Shown piece after piece: positions 61,726 through 64,000 of a stretch of 64,000 bases of DNA. A program made the translations under genes and the position numbers. Each line of letters starts with the position of its first letter. Within the stretch, counting starts at the first letter, position 1. The notes below the pieces were generated by a model. It saw only the letters and a list, made by a program, of their open reading frames with translations. It was not told the DNA's origin and did not search any database. The stretch comes from Haematobia irritans (Eukaryota > Arthropoda > Insecta > Diptera > Muscidae), in the NCBI RefSeq assembly GCF_050003625.1, contig NC_134398.1, positions 111,204,145-111,268,144 of the forward strand. Reading direction: 5' to 3'.

Positions 61726-61847
61726 TTTTTGTGGTATTTGCACGAGTAAACAGACTAGTTCTGAACCCTGATAAAACAAAACTTATTCGATTTAGACCAA
61801 AACCTTCAGTTCACAACGATTTTAGTGTCTATATTGATGGAAAATTA
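61726..61847 (+). pseudogene. Non-LTR RT fragment, left piece
   Basis: Encodes ARVNRLVLNPDKTKLIRFRP in the form of the RT segment downstream of the YADD box (residues N-x-DKTK), then DFSVYIDGKLQ. Interrupted by the mariner at 61848. The continuation at 63148 is probably the same degenerate element, with a gap. Confidence 0.65.
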
Positions 61848-63145
61848 CAGGGTGATACGGTCAAAATTTGGTCAAGGGAAAACGCGTGTAAATCGGTGAA
61901 ATCGTTTATTTAAAAAATCAAATTAAATTTCTTTTTCAAGTTCAATTAGTATAAAATTCAGGAAAAATATTCAGTTAGGCTTTCGCTTTTCCAAATCCGA
62001 AATGCCGGGCCTCACACTTGACACCTGCCATCAGATTTTGTACAGCCACCTTGTCCACCTTCTTCGCCGCAGAAAGCCAGTTTGCCTTGAACTTCTGCTC
62101 GTCCTTAGCAGTTTTTTTGGTCTTCTTTAGGTTCCGCTTGACAATAGCCCAGTATTTCTCAATTGGGCGGAGCTCTGGCATGTTGGGAGGGTTCTTGTCC
62201 TTGGGAACCACCTGCACGTTGTTGGCGGCGTAAAACTCCATGGCCTTTTTACCGTAATTGCAAGATGCCAAATCGGGCCAAAACAGTACGGAACAACCGT
62301 GTTTCTTCAGGAAAGGCAGCAGACGTTTATTCAAACACTCTTTCACGTAAATTTCTTGGTTGACAGTCCCGGAAGCTATGAAAATGCTGCTTTTCAAGCC
62401 ACAGGTACAGATGGCTTGCCAAACCAGATATTTCTTTGCGAACTTTGACAGTTTTATGTGCTTGAAAATATCTGCTACCTTTCCCCTTCCTTTTGCCGTA
62501 TAAAACTCCTGTCCCGGAAGCTGCTTGTAGTCGGCTTTGACGTAGGTTTCGTCGTCCATTACCACGCAGTCAAACTTCGTAAGCATCGTCGTGTACAGCC
62601 TCCGGGATCGCGCTTTGGCCGTCGTATTTTGTTTATCATCGCGATTTAGAGTCACTACCTTCTTGTAAGTCGATAGTCCAGCTCGTTTTTTGGCTCGATG
62701 CACGGTTGTAGACGACACCCAGCTTATTTGAGGCATCTCGGAGAGAGAGGTTAGGGTTTCGCTTGAAACTACCGGCAACTCTCTTTGTCGTCTCAGCGGC
62801 TTCCGGTTTTCGAATTCCCCCCGATCCAGACTTCCTGGCTGTTGACATACGTTCCCCAAACACTTTAATTACATTTGTAACGGTTTATTTGGCAACTTTT
62901 AGCGATTTTGCCAGCTTTGCGTGCGAGTAGCTTGGATTTTCGCGATGCGCGAGCAAAATTTTGATACGCTGCTCTTCTTGCTTGGGCGGCATTTTGACAA
63001 CTGAAGAGTGAATTCCAAAATCAAAATAGGAGCAACATCCTACACACACACACCTTCAAAATGAGGGGTGTTCAGGTTTTTTAAATGCAAAATGGAAAGA
63101 AATACGTCAAGTTTATATTGACCAAATTTTGACCGTATCACCCTT
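61848..63145 (-). mobile_element. DD37E mariner-like element, copy 3
   Basis: TA both sides (61846-61847, 63146-63147). The left end reads CAGGGTGATACGG where the other copies have AAGGGTGATACGG. 1298 bp, the least damaged of the three copies. Confidence 0.95.
61975..62992 (-). pseudogene. DD37E transposase, copy 3 (least damaged)
   Basis: The ATG complement at 62990-62992 begins MPPKQEEQRIKILLAHRENP. An in-frame stop (TCA to TAA) interrupts LKVAK/TVTNVIKVFGE at about 62882. A small deletion near 62715 shifts the frame just before SSTTVHRAKKRAGLS; here the CGA (Arg) that is TGA in copies 1 and 2 is retained. From there 230 residues are open: VVMDDETYVKAD, FWPDLASCNYGKK (His replaced by Asn) and PELRPIEKYW. 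37 residues lie between the second Asp and the Glu, hence DD37E. Confidence 0.92.
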
Positions 63146-63147
63146 TA

Positions 63148-63515
63148 ATACATGAATGTGTAAGCGTATAATATCTAACAATATTTTCCTGTTTAATATA
63201 ATCGCATTTAAATTATATGGTTACATCATGTGCATACAATAAAAATAATAGTGAGCTAAGATCACTTCAATCTATGCAGAATAAGGCATTGAAAGTTGTT
63301 TTTAATCTACCTCCAAATTTCTCAACCTTGTCGCTATTTGAAGAGTTTGCAAAAAATATTTTACCAACCAATGGATTATATAAGTATAATATTTTAAAGT
63401 ATGTTTTCAAGTGTATTTACAACATTGGTTCCCATACAACAGGGTTCTACACGAATCAAACAAATTTTAATACAAGGAATAGACTGAATTTGCGTGTGCC
63501 CACACATAAATAATT
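63148..63515 (+). pseudogene. Non-LTR RT C-terminal fragment, right piece
   Basis: From 63217 the frame SELRSLQSMQNKALKVVFNL has the form of the C-terminal thumb region of Jockey/CR1-type elements (Q-x-x-Q-N-K-A). It ends at 63513. The codons just right of the mariner (63148-63210) are degenerate, so the join to 61847 is not clean. Confidence 0.6.
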
Positions 63516-63714
63516 ATACGTTTCCAATTAAAATATTAATGGATTCAATCAATTTGTTAATCAATTCGGAAATAATTTTCAATTCCGTTTCGAATTAAAC
63601 TTGCGATTGATCCAATCACCTTTGTGATTGAAATTGAATAATTTTGAGCGATGGAAAGAGCGAAAAGAGGACAAGAGAATGGGTATTTATTCAACAATGT
63701 ATGATGGAGAGATC

Positions 63715-63988
63715 AGTCTGTGGAAGTAACTTGTAATGAACGGTTGGGTTTTTGTTTTTCGCGTAAATTGAAAAACATGATTGGCGACATTCTGTCTGCT
63801 CCGTTCGAAATGTGTGCATAAATATTTTGAACGCAACAACAAATCATAGCAAAGGGTTGAAATATATAAAGTGTGCAACAAGAAATGGCCACGTGGTAAT
63901 GGTTCGAAAAATATATGGAAGAACGCATTTGAAATTATCTGTGTTTTGTGGTATTGTAAAAATGGAAAACAATCTACTTTTATTGAAG
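63715..63988 (+). other. Possible host promoter and first coding exon
   Basis: A TCAGTC initiator-like site (A at 63715) is followed at +28 by GGTTGG, which fits 5 of 6 positions of the fly downstream promoter element. After about 247 bases, ATG at 63962 opens MENNLLLLK, and GTAAGC at 63989 is a good splice donor. If real, this is the 5' end of a gene extending beyond the window. Each motif is short and the combination may be chance. Confidence 0.25.
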
Positions 63989-64000
63989 GTAAGCAATTGT

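Overview
This 64 kb window looks like nuclear DNA of a higher (probably calyptrate, muscid-like) fly; no gene, rRNA or mitochondrial marker fixes the species. The DNA is AT-rich, has long (TA)n tracts and short-motif A-rich terminal-inverted-repeat elements, and carries insect transposon families: DD41D (rosa-type) and DD37E mariners, an I/LOA-type LINE with an RNase H, BEL/Pao and Ty3 LTR elements, hAT elements and a Helitron. No complete host gene is visible. Two very short possible first coding exons (21108-21129 and 63962-63988) are the only hints of one.

Layout. 1-1172: two (TA)n arrays around a tRNA-derived SINE. 1213-5266: a 1.4 kb inverted duplication around a broken DD41D mariner, with one complete non-autonomous hAT element at the right inner boundary. 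6175-10511: terminal-inverted-repeat (TIR) elements, one nested with a hAT and another TIR element; several contain tRNA-like modules. 12491-18238: a hAT element holding a 4.7 kb LINE (copy A). 19167-20550: a mariner sitting in a (TA)n array. 21160-23893: MITE-like elements and a retroposed hairpin. 24619-25896: DD37E mariner. 26512-31584: near full-length LINE copy B with an 11 bp target duplication. 31600-34870: short repeats and otherwise unrecognised DNA. 34874-48061: a Helitron interrupted by a DD37E mariner and by LINE copy C/E; C/E is itself interrupted by LINE copy D and by a Ty3 element whose two LTRs look identical. 48062-59257: LINE fragments G and F, F split by a 9.7 kb BEL/Pao element that carries an envelope-like gene and was itself hit by a TIR element. 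59258-63520: two further non-LTR fragments, one split by a third DD37E copy.

How it fits together. Nearly every base from 34.8 to 59.3 kb can be assigned to a layer, and the layers are supported by target-site duplications and by coding sequence that continues across the removed insert. Relative order is Helitron, then LINE C/E, then LINE D and the Ty3 element. Three of five LINE copies that cover it are interrupted within the same roughly 15-20 bp of the RNase H region by three unrelated elements. The SINE shares its 3' tail with the LINE, which suggests that the LINE machinery mobilised the SINE. All long transposon reading frames are broken except the Ty3 gag, so only the Ty3 element (one visible pol frameshift) looks recent.
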